Shown: positions 1 to 8,304 of the stretch, piece after piece
How the letters are laid out: the number at the start of each line of letters is the position of its first letter
Position numbering within the stretch: position 1 is the first letter of the stretch
From: Bacillota bacterium
GTDB lineage: Bacteria > Bacillota > Clostridia > UBA1381 > UMGS1253
Reading direction: 5' to 3'
Assembly (NCBI GenBank): GCA_022706785.1
Contig: JAKJBW010000004.1
Span: 1 to 64,000, forward strand
Length of the DNA: 64,000 nucleotides
Notes under the pieces: generated by a model
Seen by the model: only the letters and a program-made list of their open reading frames with translations
Database searches by the model: none
Told to the model about the DNA's origin: nothing
Made by a program: the position numbers and the translations under genes

Positions 1-189
1 AAAGCCCACAATCCCGCCGGCGACAGGGCCGAGCAAGAGTCCGGCATATATAATGGGTATATTGCCGAATCCCAGGCGGACGGTGCCTCCAAACAGCATG
101 ACGGATGCAAATCTTGTCAGGATGATACTGATTGCGGCAAATAGGGCCATAAGAACCAAAGTTTTTACTGAATGATTGTTGTTTTTCAT
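1..189 (-). CDS. folT: Folate ECF transporter S component FolT (N-terminal part, runs off the window)
   Basis: Only the first 63 codons are present; the 3' end lies beyond position 1. The protein starts MKNNNHSVKTLVLMALFAA and then forms hydrophobic segments, with the signature RLGFGNIPIIYAGLLLGPVA that is typical of folate-family S components of energy-coupling-factor transporters. Such proteins bind folate in the membrane and are powered by a shared EcfT/EcfA module, which is not in this window. The ATG at 187-189 follows an AAAGGAG ribosome binding site. The gene is preceded by a recognisable THF riboswitch and a terminator, which independently supports a folate role. The family call is strong; the exact substrate form is inferred. 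Confidence 0.88.
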   Translation of the reverse strand, partial: MKNNNHSVKTLVLMALFAAISIILTRFASVMLFGGTVRLGFGNIPIIYAGLLLGPVAGGIVGF

Positions 190-250
190 ACCGGATTCTC
201 CTTTAGGGTATAATATTGGTTTGAAACGACACTCCGGGAACGCAGGTCTG

Positions 251-284
251 AAAAACAAAGGCGGCACACAAAAAAGTGCGCCGC
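251..284 (-). terminator. Intrinsic terminator between THF riboswitch and folT
   Basis: On the minus strand a GC-rich stem (GCGGCGCAC paired with GTGTGCCGC, loop TTTTTT, 261-284) is followed by TTTGTTTTT (251-260). It lies between the riboswitch aptamer and the folT start, so it is the probable expression platform: premature termination when folate cofactor is bound. Confidence 0.8.
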
Positions 285-312
285 ATAAAAAACACATGTT
301 TTTATGATACTG

Positions 313-416
313 CGGCAGCGGAATGCGAAAGCAGCACCGCAAGCCGTTATGGCTTTTCGTACAAAAAGCAACTTCCCGTCTTTTTGTCACTTAACGCGCC
401 GCAAACTACTCTGCCA
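313..416 (-). promoter_or_regulatory. Tetrahydrofolate (THF) riboswitch
   Basis: On the minus strand the segments GGCAGAGTAG (415-406), GCGTTAAGTG (397-388), GACGGGAAGTTG (380-369), ACGAA (360-356), GCGGTG (340-335) and CTGCC (318-314) occur in the order and spacing of the folT-motif RNA (THF riboswitch). GGCAG (415-411) closes with CTGCC (318-314) as stem P1. The aptamer is followed by a terminator and then folT, the usual arrangement in Clostridia. This is recognition from memory of the class, not a covariance-model hit. Confidence 0.88.
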
Positions 417-439
417 AGAGTAATGATTAATACTAACCT

Positions 440-468
440 ATGATACATCAAAATCTACAAGAATGCAA
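440..468 (-). promoter_or_regulatory. Sigma-A promoter of the folT transcript
   Basis: Minus-strand -35 TTGCAT (468-463) and -10 TATCAT (445-440) with a 17-nt spacer. Transcription would begin near 433, just upstream of the THF aptamer. Confidence 0.65.
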
Positions 469-559
469 CAAATTTTTATGTTAAATTAAATAAAACTATA
501 TTTTAGGCCTGAAAGCTTAAAAAAACATGGATAAATCTGGACAAATATTGAAAAACCGC

Positions 560-587
560 TTGACAATGCAGAGGATATGTGTAAAAT
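560..587 (+). promoter_or_regulatory. Sigma-A promoter of the mntP transcript
   Basis: -35 TTGACA (560-565) and -10 TAAAAT (582-587) with a 16-nt spacer. The predicted start lies at about 592-595, at the 5' edge of the manganese riboswitch P1 stem; the start must be close to 591 for the whole stem to be transcribed. Confidence 0.65.
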
Positions 588-590
588 ATT

Positions 591-691
591 CATGAGGGAG
601 TAGTTAGCACGCCTTAACGGGCTGCGGTAAGTCAACATCCTGGCCGTAGATTGTTTTATGGCCTGGCTTACCTTAATAAACAAGACTCATG
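591..691 (+). promoter_or_regulatory. Manganese riboswitch (yybP-ykoY family)
   Basis: The segment GAGGGAGTAG (594-603), the GGTAAG/CTTACC helix (626-631 with 667-672), GTCAACAT next to its 5' strand, a GGCC/GGCC helix (about 642 and 660), and CAAGACTC (681-688) are the conserved elements of yybP-ykoY RNAs. P1 is CATGAG (591-596) with CTCATG (686-691). The family binds Mn2+ and commonly controls mntP and P-type ATPases, exactly the genes downstream. Recognised by eye from conserved positions. Confidence 0.9.
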
Positions 692-724
692 TTCTGCCAA
701 AACGGCGCTGCATGGGCTTTTTTT
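686..724 (+). terminator. Riboswitch-controlled terminator upstream of mntP
   Basis: CTCATG (686-691) pairs with CATGGG (711-716), with GCC (696-698) and GGC (703-705) inside, followed by seven T (718-724). The 5' strand of the terminator is the 3' strand of riboswitch P1, so the two helices exclude each other: Mn2+-stabilised P1 should prevent termination. Confidence 0.82.
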
Positions 725-780
725 ATACCTTGTGAAAAACATACCGGATTTTACGCACAAAGAAAAAAGGGGTGTCTTGG

Positions 781-1329
781 GTGGGGCTTATTGAGGTATT
801 GCTAATCGGAATCGGGCTTAGCATGGATGCGACGGCAGTATGTATGACAAATATGATGGCATATAAGGGCAGTCCGCGTTCAAAGGTGTTGGCGCAGCCT
901 GTGTTTTTTGGGCTGTTCCAGATGTTTATGACTATAGCCGGCTACTATGCAAGCAGTTTTTTTACGGGTTTTATGATGAAATATTCAGGGATGGTCGCTT
1001 TTCTGATTCTGGGAATCATAGGCGCCAAAATGCTTTATGACGCGTTTAAGCGCGAGCAAGGCTGCACATACCGTATCGGCAATATGACCTATAAGGTGCT
1101 TTTGTTTCAGGCAGTCGCCACCAGCATTGACGCTTTGGCTGTCGGTGTGGGCTTTGGCGCGTTGCAGGTGTCCATTTTATATGCTTCCGTCACCATTGGC
1201 GTCACAACGGCGATATGCAGCCTTATTGCTGTCTGGCTTGGCAGAAAGTGCCGCGATTTTCTAGGGCGCAGCGCCGAAATCCTCGGCGGTGTCATTTTAA
1301 TTGCTATTGGGGTAAAGGCACTGTTTTAG
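781..1329 (+). CDS. mntP: Manganese efflux pump MntP
   Basis: This small membrane protein (182 residues, about six hydrophobic segments) exports Mn2+. Two family signature repeats are visible: GLSMDATAV near the N-terminus and ATSIDALAVGVGFG in the second half, each with the conserved Asp, and the C-terminal AEILGGVILIAIGVK. I chose the GTG at 781 because AAGGGG (767-772) lies eight bases before it; the in-frame GTG at 772 would sit on top of that ribosome binding site and would add three residues. The gene follows a manganese riboswitch and terminator and is 94 bases from the P-type ATPase start with no terminator between, so the two are probably co-transcribed. Confidence 0.93.
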   Translation: MGLIEVLLIGIGLSMDATAVCMTNMMAYKGSPRSKVLAQPVFFGLFQMFMTIAGYYASSFFTGFMMKYSGMVAFLILGIIGAKMLYDAFKREQGCTYRIGNMTYKVLLFQAVATSIDALAVGVGFGALQVSILYASVTIGVTTAICSLIAVWLGRKCRDFLGRSAEILGGVILIAIGVKALF

Positions 1330-1423
1330 GGTTAAAATATAGCAAGGTATTAATACTCAGCGTCTGTGTGAGTTGTCAGCTCAATCCATGCAGACACTGT
1401 CCGGGAAAGGGATGAGGGCAAAT

Positions 1424-4066
1424 ATGAAAAGCTATCTTGAAAGCATTGAGCGAACCTTTGCGGATACCCAAAGCGGCGAATCAGGTCTTTCACAACAGGA
1501 CGCGCAGGCCCGCCTTGATAAGAACGGGGCAAATAAGCTGGCGGAAGGCAAAAAGGCGTCGTTGGTCAAACGCTTTTTATTGCAGCTGGCAAATCCCATG
1601 ATTATTGTGCTTATAGCCGCAGCGGCGGTATCGGGCGTTACATCTGTGTACGCACAGGAATCCTTCGCGGATGTGTTTATCATTTTGTTTGTGGTCCTTT
1701 TGAATGCCGTGCTTGGACTGTATCAGGAAAGCAAAGCGGAAAAGGCCATCGAAGCGCTGAGCGAGATGTCGGCGGTCACCTCAAAGGTGCTGCGGGACGG
1801 CTCTGCCGTTTATGTGAAGAGTGAGGAGCTGGTTGTGGGTGATATCGTTCTTTTAGAGGCTGGGGACGCTGTGCCTGCCGACGCAAGGCTGATTGAGTGC
1901 GCCAGCGTCCAGGCAGAGGAATCCGCGCTCACAGGCGAATCTGTTCCTGTCAATAAAACCGCTGATACCCTGGCGTCCTCAAACGGCACAGATATACCGC
2001 TCGGCGACCGCAAAAACATGGTGTATATGGGCAGTATGGTGGTGTATGGGCGCGGACGTGCCGTGGTGGTAGCCACAGGCATGGACACCGAAATGGGCAA
2101 AATAGCGGGCGCCATTACCAAGGTGGAAGACAGCACAACGCCCCTGCAACTCAAACTCAATCAGCTCAGCAAGGCGATGAGCTTTATTGTCATAGGAATT
2201 TGCGTATTTATGTTCTGTTTCAGCCTTTGGCGCGCAGGCAATATCAGTGCGCAGACGGTGCTGTCGACCTTTATGATCGCCGTAAGCCTGGCGGTTGCGG
2301 CAATTCCCGAGGGACTTGCGACAGTGGTTACTATTCAGCTTGCCATAGGCGTAACCAAAATGGCAAAGCGAAACGCGGTGATACGCAAGCTTACCGCTGT
2401 GGAAACGCTTGGCTGCACACAGGTGATCTGTTCAGATAAGACAGGTACATTAACACAGAACAAAATGACGGTGACTGATCATTTTGCGGATGACGAAAAG
2501 CTTTTGGCCACGGCCATGGCGCTCTGCAACGATACCCACATCGACGCGGAAGGCAAAACGGTGGGCGAGCCTACTGAAACCGCGCTGGCTGAATATGCCC
2601 TGAAGCTTTTGGACAACGCCGGATTAAAACAGAAAAACCCCCGTATTGGGGAAGCGCCTTTTGATTCCGTGCGCAAAATGATGTCTACCGTTCACCGCAT
2701 GGGTGACGGCAATATTGTACAATATACCAAGGGCGCGCCCGATGTTGTGCTGGAGCGTTGCGCCTACTATCTGGACGGCGGCGAAGCGCGGGAAATGACC
2801 GATGCTTTTCGCACAGCGGTTGCACAGCAGAACAAGCGCATGGCGGGCAAAGCGCTTCGCGTACTCTGCGCCGCATGCAGGCGCTACGATGCAGCGCCTG
2901 CATCATATGAGCCGGATGCTTTGGAGCAGGATTTGATCTTCGTCGGCTTAACAGGCATGATCGATCCCGTCCGTCCTGAGGTGACAGATGCGATAACCCA
3001 GTGCCGCCAGGCCGGAATACGTCCTGTTATGATAACAGGCGATCACCGCGATACTGCCGCCGCCATTGCCATGGAGCTTGGCATTATATCGGAGCCGGGC
3101 GAGGCGATTACAGGCACACAGCTTGATGCAATCGCAGATGAGGAGCTGGTCAGTTCAGTGGGCGACTATTCGGTTTATGCCCGTGTTCAGCCGGAACACA
3201 AGCTTCGCATTGTGGAGGCATGGAAGAAAAACGGTATGGTTGTCGCCATGACCGGCGACGGCGTAAACGATGCGCCGTCTATTAAAAGTGCGGACATCGG
3301 CATCGGCATGGGCATCACAGGCACCGACGTGACCAAAAATGTCGCTGATATGGTGCTGGCGGATGATAATTTTGCCACCATTGTGGCAGCCGTCGGCGAA
3401 GGCAGAAGAATTTATGACAATATCCGAAAAGCTATAGGCTTTTTGCTGTCGTCCAACATGAGCGAGATTATCGCTATTTTTGCGGCAAGCTGTTTTAATT
3501 TTATCATTCTGCACCCCATTCATATTTTGTGGATCAACCTCATCACAGACACGTTTCCGGCTTTGGCGTTAGGCATGGAGCCGGAGGAGACCGATCTGAT
3601 GCGCAGACCGCCGCGCAGCTCAAAGGAAGGCGTGTTTTCGGGCGGGCTTGGCGTTGCCGTTGCGTATCAGGGCTTTCTTGTGGCGATAATCACGCTGGCA
3701 GCATATTTTATCGGCCACTTCTTAGAATCGGGTGTATGGGAAATAACAAACAGCCCTGAGGGCACAACCATGGCTTTCCTCACCATGTCGATGGCTGAGA
3801 TTTTTCATTCATTTAATATGCGCTCTGCGCGCAGCTCACTGCTTTCCATGAAGCGCCAGAACCTTTACCTTATTGCGGCCGCGGCGCTTTCTCTGCTGCT
3901 GACGACTGCGGTGATCTATATCCCTTTCCTGGCGGGTTTGTTTGATTTTGCACATATCTCGCCTTTGGAGTACGGCATTTCCATACTGCTTGCGTTTGGC
4001 ATTATACCGATGGTAGAGCTTGTCAAGCTGCTTAAGCGGCAGCATGAAAAAACGGCTGCGAAGTGA
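1424..4066 (+). CDS. P-type cation ATPase, Ca2+/Mn2+ type (P2A, SERCA-like)
   Basis: The 880-residue protein is an ATP-driven cation exporter of the plasma membrane. Visible elements in order: an N-terminal cation-ATPase domain, actuator motif TGES, TM4 motif PEGLA, phosphorylation motif DKTGTLT with Asp338, nucleotide-domain KGAP, hinge MITGDH and AMTGDGVNDAP, then TM5 SSNMSE and TM6 NLITD. The TM5 Asn/Glu and TM6 Asn-Thr-Asp match the ligand residues of SERCA-type Ca2+ pumps. The ATG at 1424 has GAGGG five bases before it; upstream in-frame starts lack a good site. Position in the same probable transcript as mntP, under a Mn2+ riboswitch, suggests that Mn2+ may be exported as well as or instead of Ca2+. 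The substrate is inferred. Confidence 0.9.
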   Translation: MKSYLESIERTFADTQSGESGLSQQDAQARLDKNGANKLAEGKKASLVKRFLLQLANPMIIVLIAAAAVSGVTSVYAQESFADVFIILFVVLLNAVLGLYQESKAEKAIEALSEMSAVTSKVLRDGSAVYVKSEELVVGDIVLLEAGDAVPADARLIECASVQAEESALTGESVPVNKTADTLASSNGTDIPLGDRKNMVYMGSMVVYGRGRAVVVATGMDTEMGKIAGAITKVEDSTTPLQLKLNQLSKAMSFIVIGICVFMFCFSLWRAGNISAQTVLSTFMIAVSLAVAAIPEGLATVVTIQLAIGVTKMAKRNAVIRKLTAVETLGCTQVICSDKTGTLTQNKMTVTDHFADDEKLLATAMALCNDTHIDAEGKTVGEPTETALAEYALKLLDNAGLKQKNPRIGEAPFDSVRKMMSTVHRMGDGNIVQYTKGAPDVVLERCAYYLDGGEAREMTDAFRTAVAQQNKRMAGKALRVLCAACRRYDAAPASYEPDALEQDLIFVGLTGMIDPVRPEVTDAITQCRQAGIRPVMITGDHRDTAAAIAMELGIISEPGEAITGTQLDAIADEELVSSVGDYSVYARVQPEHKLRIVEAWKKNGMVVAMTGDGVNDAPSIKSADIGIGMGITGTDVTKNVADMVLADDNFATIVAAVGEGRRIYDNIRKAIGFLLSSNMSEIIAIFAASCFNFIILHPIHILWINLITDTFPALALGMEPEETDLMRRPPRSSKEGVFSGGLGVAVAYQGFLVAIITLAAYFIGHFLESGVWEITNSPEGTTMAFLTMSMAEIFHSFNMRSARSSLLSMKRQNLYLIAAAALSLLLTTAVIYIPFLAGLFDFAHISPLEYGISILLAFGIIPMVELVKLLKRQHEKTAAK

Positions 4067-4090
4067 TACTGATATTTACAGTATCAGTTT
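4064..4090 (+). terminator. Probable weak terminator after the P-type ATPase
   Basis: TGATACTG (4064-4071, starting in the stop codon) pairs with CAGTATCA (4079-4086) and is followed by GTTTT. The short T-run makes it a weak candidate. Confidence 0.45.
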
Positions 4091-4145
4091 TAAGACAATA
4101 GTTTTTGGATTCGGTTATGTCCGGTGCATATTTTGAAAATACGAA

Positions 4146-4174
4146 TTGCATAACGCTTTGGATTCTGCTAAACT
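4146..4174 (+). promoter_or_regulatory. Promoter of the first sulfatase gene
   Basis: -35 TTGCAT (4146-4151), 17-nt spacer, -10 TAAACT (4169-4174) preceded by TGC (extended -10 form). It lies about 50 bases before the sulfatase start. Confidence 0.55.
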
Positions 4175-4220
4175 GGATGTATGTTATATAAAGATATGCG
4201 CTGAAAAGAGGGAAAAAAGA

Positions 4221-5690
4221 ATGAAATTTAATATTCTGCACATTTTTTCGGATCAGTTTCGTTTTGATTGCATTGGCGCAATGGGCAACCCTATCATTAA
4301 AACGCCTCATCTCGACCGGCTGGCAAGCATAGGGGTGGCGTTTACAAACGCGTACACGCCTTCACCAGTCTGTGTGGCGGCGCGCTGCTCCATGATCTAT
4401 GGGCAATATCCCACCAAAACCAAGTGCTGGTCAAACGATATCATGCCCGAAGGAAAAACCTTCATGGACACCTTAGCAGAGCAAGGGTATATCACATACG
4501 GGATAGGCAAATGCCATTTCACACCGGAAAGCAATGCGCTTCGGGGCTTTACTGTCCGTGAGCGCCAGGAGGAGGGCAATGTTTTAACGTCTGAGGAGGA
4601 ACCGTACTACCGTTCATTAAAAGAAAACGGTTATAGGCATTGCTATGAGCCTCACGGCTCAAGAGGCGAAATGTATTATATCCCTCAGGTTTCAAAGCTG
4701 CCCGAAGAACACCACCCCACAAATTGGGTCGGGGAGCGAAGCGTCCGGTTTATTGAAACCAACACCCGCAAGCCTTGGTATTTGTTCAGCTCTTTTATTC
4801 ATCCGCACCCGCCGTTTTCGCCGCCGGTGCCATGGAATATGCTCTACAACGCCGTCGATATGCCGGAGCCAAATGTGCCGGCAGATTATGAAGCCTGCCT
4901 GACATTTCTTAACAAGATCCAAAACCGGTATAAATACCGTGACAGAGGCACAGACGCCAATCTCATCCTCACCATGCGCGCGTATTATTATGCCTGTATC
5001 AGCTTTCTGGACCATCAGGTGGGCAAAATATTAGACGCGCTGGAAAGGACAAATCAGCTGGATAATACCGTCATTGTATTTACCGCCGATCACGGTGAGC
5101 ATCTGGGCGACTACAACTGTTTTGGGAAGCGCAGTATGCATGACACCTGTGCTAAAATACCGATGCTGATCTACCAGAAGGGCGTATTTGAAGGCGGAAA
5201 GACCTGCGATATTCCGGTATCGCTTGTCGATCTTGCGCCGACTTTTACAGGCCAAACCGAGAATTATGATGGTTTGGATTTAAAAAAGCTGTATCGTGGT
5301 GAAGTGCAAAGAGAGTATGTTTATTCCATATATTCCGCGTATCAGGAATGCGTGCATGCCGGTGTTGCGCCACCAGAGGAGCATGCAATAGAGATCATGT
5401 CCAATTTGATGATTAGGAATAAGTCATTCAAATACGTCTATTCTGTTGCGGACGAGCGTGAGTTTTTACTTAGGAGCGGTGATGACAGCGTCAATCTCGC
5501 CGGCGTGGTAAAATATGAAAACATTAAAAATAAATTGAAGGAAGATTTAATGCAATTTCTTGAGGAAAACGGTGAAAACGGCTTTTGCGCAGGCGGGCAG
5601 TGGAAACGGTTTGACTACCGGTTTAGCCTTCCGCACAATCCGAGGGCAGGCCTTCTGACCCAGGCCGTTACCGTTGATTGGTTTGAATAG
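4221..5690 (+). CDS. Type I sulfatase (formylglycine-dependent, cysteine type)
   Basis: This 489-residue alkaline-phosphatase-fold hydrolase should cleave sulfate esters. The first metal-binding motif is IFSDQFR near residue 10. The maturation motif CVAAR has the target cysteine at residue 51 (C-x-A-x-R, a form accepted by anaerobic maturases), and TADHGEHLGDY is the later metal-binding segment. No signal peptide is visible, so it looks cytoplasmic and would act on imported or small substrates. The ATG at 4221 follows AGAGGG. It has its own promoter and terminator and no transporter or glycosidase neighbours that would name its substrate. No sulfatase-maturing radical SAM enzyme of the usual type lies in the window. 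Confidence 0.88.
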   Translation: MKFNILHIFSDQFRFDCIGAMGNPIIKTPHLDRLASIGVAFTNAYTPSPVCVAARCSMIYGQYPTKTKCWSNDIMPEGKTFMDTLAEQGYITYGIGKCHFTPESNALRGFTVRERQEEGNVLTSEEEPYYRSLKENGYRHCYEPHGSRGEMYYIPQVSKLPEEHHPTNWVGERSVRFIETNTRKPWYLFSSFIHPHPPFSPPVPWNMLYNAVDMPEPNVPADYEACLTFLNKIQNRYKYRDRGTDANLILTMRAYYYACISFLDHQVGKILDALERTNQLDNTVIVFTADHGEHLGDYNCFGKRSMHDTCAKIPMLIYQKGVFEGGKTCDIPVSLVDLAPTFTGQTENYDGLDLKKLYRGEVQREYVYSIYSAYQECVHAGVAPPEEHAIEIMSNLMIRNKSFKYVYSVADEREFLLRSGDDSVNLAGVVKYENIKNKLKEDLMQFLEENGENGFCAGGQWKRFDYRFSLPHNPRAGLLTQAVTVDWFE

Positions 5691-5715
5691 AAGGAAATGT
5701 GGCAATAAAATGACG

Positions 5716-5747
5716 AAGGCTATAATACAGACAATTATAGCCTTTTT
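5716..5747 (+). terminator. Intrinsic terminator after the first sulfatase
   Basis: AAGGCTATAAT (5716-5726) pairs perfectly with ATTATAGCCTT (5734-5744), ending in TTTTT (5743-5747). Confidence 0.85.
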
Positions 5748-5763
5748 GCCGGTTTTCCCACCG

Positions 5764-5792
5764 TTGACAGAGATACTATGCGGTGATATACT
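5764..5792 (+). promoter_or_regulatory. Sigma-A promoter of proS
   Basis: -35 TTGACA (5764-5769), 17-nt spacer, -10 TATACT (5787-5792). The leader of about 65 bases is too short for a T-box riboswitch. Confidence 0.8.
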
Positions 5793-5861
5793 TATTTTTA
5801 ATGGGTGAAACAAAGATAGCAATGCTACAAATTTGTGCGCAAGCAAAGGGGTGCTTTTGAC

Positions 5862-7571
5862 ATGTTAATGAGCAGACTTCTCGGCGAAAGGTTTAAGGAA
5901 AAACCTGCGGACGCGAGTATGCCAAGCCATATTTTCCTTTTACGCGGCGGGTACGCAAGGCAGGTGGCAAATGGGATTTATTCGCTTTTGCCCCCCGCCA
6001 AAAGGGTAGTTGATAAAATTGAGAGAATTATACGCGAGGAGATGGACGCGGTTGACGGGCAGGAGGTTTTGCTGCCTGTTGTCCTGCCTGCTGAGCTTTG
6101 GAAGGAGTCCGGTCGCTGGGAAAGCGTGGGCAGCGAGCTTTTGCGTTTTCGCGACAGGGCAGGGCAGGACATGATTTTAGGCATGACCCACGAGGAGGCG
6201 ATCGTGCATCTGGCAAGGAGTGAGGCGCTCTCCTACACCAAGTATCCGTTTATGCTCTATCAAATTCAAACCAAGTTCCGCGATGAGCCCAGAAGCCGCG
6301 GTGGTCTTGTCCGCGTGCGTGAATTCACCATGAAGGACGCTTATTCCTTCCACACCTCACAGGCGTGCCTGGAAACATATTATCAGCGCTGCTACGATGC
6401 ATATCACAGGATCTTTGTGCGCGCAGGGCTTACCAATGTGATCTCGGTCTGTTCCGATTCCGGCATGATGGGCGGGGCTGTCGCGCATGAATTTATGCAG
6501 GTTAACGAATTTGGCGAGGACTCCTTGGTGATCTGCGATAAATGCGGCTACCATTCCAATATGGAGGTTGCGGCCGCTAAGCTGACGCCCCGTAATAAAG
6601 TGCTGTCCGAAATCAAAGAAACGGCGACGCCCGGCTGCAAGGATATAGAAGCTGTAGCGGGATTTTTCGGTGTGGACGCAGACAGCACGGTCAAGGCAAC
6701 GGTTTTCGGTACGTCAAAGTCGCCAAAGCCGCTTGTGGTGTTTATCCGCGGGGACCTTGAGGTGAATGAGGCCAAGCTGAGAAAAGTAGTCGGCGGCGAG
6801 GTGTTTCCCTTTGCAGATTACGAAAAGAGCAATCTGTGCTTTGGCTATATCGGTCCTTATCATCTGGACTGCGACTGCGATATTGTTTATGACAGTTCGA
6901 TCAAGGGCGAAAATGATTTGGTGTGCGGAGCAAACAAGGAAGGCTACCATTTGTCAGGCCTATGTATGGACAGAGATGTATCGGCGCATGAATTTTATGA
7001 TGTCGCAAAGGTGGTCCAGGGCGCTGCCTGCATACAGTGCGGCGCGCCGCTTGCTATCCGCCGCGGCATAGAGGTAGGCAACATCTTTCAGCTCGGCACA
7101 AAATACACCGCCGCCATGGGTATGGAATACATTGACGAAAACGGCAGGCGTAACACACCCATTATGGGTTGCTACGGCATCGGCGTAGGACGATTGCTTG
7201 CCTGTATCATAGAAGACAATCACGATGAATACGGCCCTGTGTGGCCGATATCGGTGGCGCCGTGGCAGATTCACATCTGCTCTTTGAATAATCAGAAAGA
7301 AGAGATTGCCAAGACCGCGGCAGAGATATATGAACAGTTTTCAAAAAAATACGAGGTTGTGCTCGACGACAGAAATGTTGCCGCCGGCATTCAGTTTGCA
7401 GACGCCGATCTTTTGGGGATTCCTGTGCGCATTGTGGTGAGTCAGCGCGGCCTTGCAAACGGTGAGATTGAGGTCAGCACGCGTGACAAGAGTGTGAAAA
7501 TGTCTGTGCCTGTTGATAACATTGCGCAAGAAATAGGCCAGTTGATTGAACAACTAAAAAACAGTAAATGA
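5862..7571 (+). CDS. proS: Prolyl-tRNA synthetase (bacterial type)
   Basis: This class II aminoacyl-tRNA synthetase charges tRNA(Pro). The 569-residue length matches the bacterial form with an inserted editing domain between motifs 2 and 3. Motif 2 is visible as TKFRDEPRSRGGLVRVREF, motif 3 as GCYGIGVGRLLACIIED, and the C-terminal anticodon-binding domain follows (PVWPISVAPWQIHI onward). The chosen ATG at 5862 has AAAGGGG ten bases upstream; an ATG six bases later is also possible. The gene stands alone between its own promoter and a strong terminator, with no T-box leader. Confidence 0.96.
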   Translation: MLMSRLLGERFKEKPADASMPSHIFLLRGGYARQVANGIYSLLPPAKRVVDKIERIIREEMDAVDGQEVLLPVVLPAELWKESGRWESVGSELLRFRDRAGQDMILGMTHEEAIVHLARSEALSYTKYPFMLYQIQTKFRDEPRSRGGLVRVREFTMKDAYSFHTSQACLETYYQRCYDAYHRIFVRAGLTNVISVCSDSGMMGGAVAHEFMQVNEFGEDSLVICDKCGYHSNMEVAAAKLTPRNKVLSEIKETATPGCKDIEAVAGFFGVDADSTVKATVFGTSKSPKPLVVFIRGDLEVNEAKLRKVVGGEVFPFADYEKSNLCFGYIGPYHLDCDCDIVYDSSIKGENDLVCGANKEGYHLSGLCMDRDVSAHEFYDVAKVVQGAACIQCGAPLAIRRGIEVGNIFQLGTKYTAAMGMEYIDENGRRNTPIMGCYGIGVGRLLACIIEDNHDEYGPVWPISVAPWQIHICSLNNQKEEIAKTAAEIYEQFSKKYEVVLDDRNVAAGIQFADADLLGIPVRIVVSQRGLANGEIEVSTRDKSVKMSVPVDNIAQEIGQLIEQLKNSK

Positions 7572-7618
7572 ACCTATTGATTTGAGCTTGAAACCTAATC
7601 CGGATCAATCGGTCAGAT

Positions 7619-7649
7619 AAATATCCCACGGCAACGCCGTGGGATATTT
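7619..7649. terminator. Bidirectional terminator between proS and the convergent small gene
   Basis: A 14-bp perfect stem (7619-7632 with 7636-7649) encloses a 3-nt loop; core ATATCCCACGGC. A-rich and T-rich ends on both sides fit termination in both directions. The same ATATCCC...GGGATAT design recurs at 19324-19367. Confidence 0.82.
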
Positions 7650-7658
7650 ATTCGGGAT

Positions 7659-8105
7659 TTATTCAAGGCATATATTAATAGCCTCATTCTTCTTCAATAT
7701 CTCAACAATTTTTTCGGCATCTTCTTTTCTGGCTTTGATACGGCAGTAAATGCTGCCGTCCGCCACGTCGTTTTTATAATGCTCGTCAAAGGCTTCGGGC
7801 AGGCCGTAGCTTGAAAGCCCGTTTACCATGTTTGCCATGAGTTCTTCTGAGATAAGCCCAATGAATGGGCCGCCCACATTATCCATTCCAAAGTCTTGTG
7901 TTGCAATAGTATTGATGCCGACTGCCTTTCCGGCCCTTCCGGCTAAAATATCTGACTGCCGCATATCGGCCGGCGGTTCATAGCTGGCGCATTTATCTTT
8001 GGTAAAAAGCGAAACGTCAGCCGATTTTATGTTTTCGACCTGGGCTACGACGTCCTGCGCATTTTTTGCCTGATTAAACAATGAAGTAATGGTTTTCTTT
8101 GCCAT
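7659..8105 (-). CDS. Small soluble protein, possibly stress-protein (YflT-like) related
   Basis: A 148-residue protein with no confident name. The C-terminal half (SYGLPEAFDEHYKNDVADG, then IYCRIKARKEDAEKIVEILK) resembles the ending of small bacterial stress proteins, where a YxxxVxxG turn precedes a ferredoxin-like strand and helix; this likeness is weak. There are no membrane segments and only two cysteines. The ATG at 8105 is preceded by GGAGAGGAG. It is a single-gene unit facing proS, divergent from asnB. Nothing in the neighbourhood points to a partner. Confidence 0.7.
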   Translation of the reverse strand: MAKKTITSLFNQAKNAQDVVAQVENIKSADVSLFTKDKCASYEPPADMRQSDILAGRAGKAVGINTIATQDFGMDNVGGPFIGLISEELMANMVNGLSSYGLPEAFDEHYKNDVADGSIYCRIKARKEDAEKIVEILKKNEAINICLE

Positions 8106-8304
8106 ACGCGATGCTCCTCTCCAACAGGGATTTATTAATAGGATATTTCTATTATGCTGGTCTGATGATATTCTATGTTATGAAAAATCTGGAAAACAGC
8201 TTGGGATTTTGTGCCGTCGGGCAGAAAAGAAGCGCTACCCTTCAAAATTTAGCGTATCCGCCGGCAACATTTGAAGGCGGTCGGAATATACTATCAGTAA
8301 ACAA

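Noticed and set aside
5793-5861. T-box riboswitch ahead of proS
   Set aside because: The leader is about 65 bases, far too short, and no AGGGTGG T-box sequence is present. The same holds for thrS (about 30 bases) and asnB.
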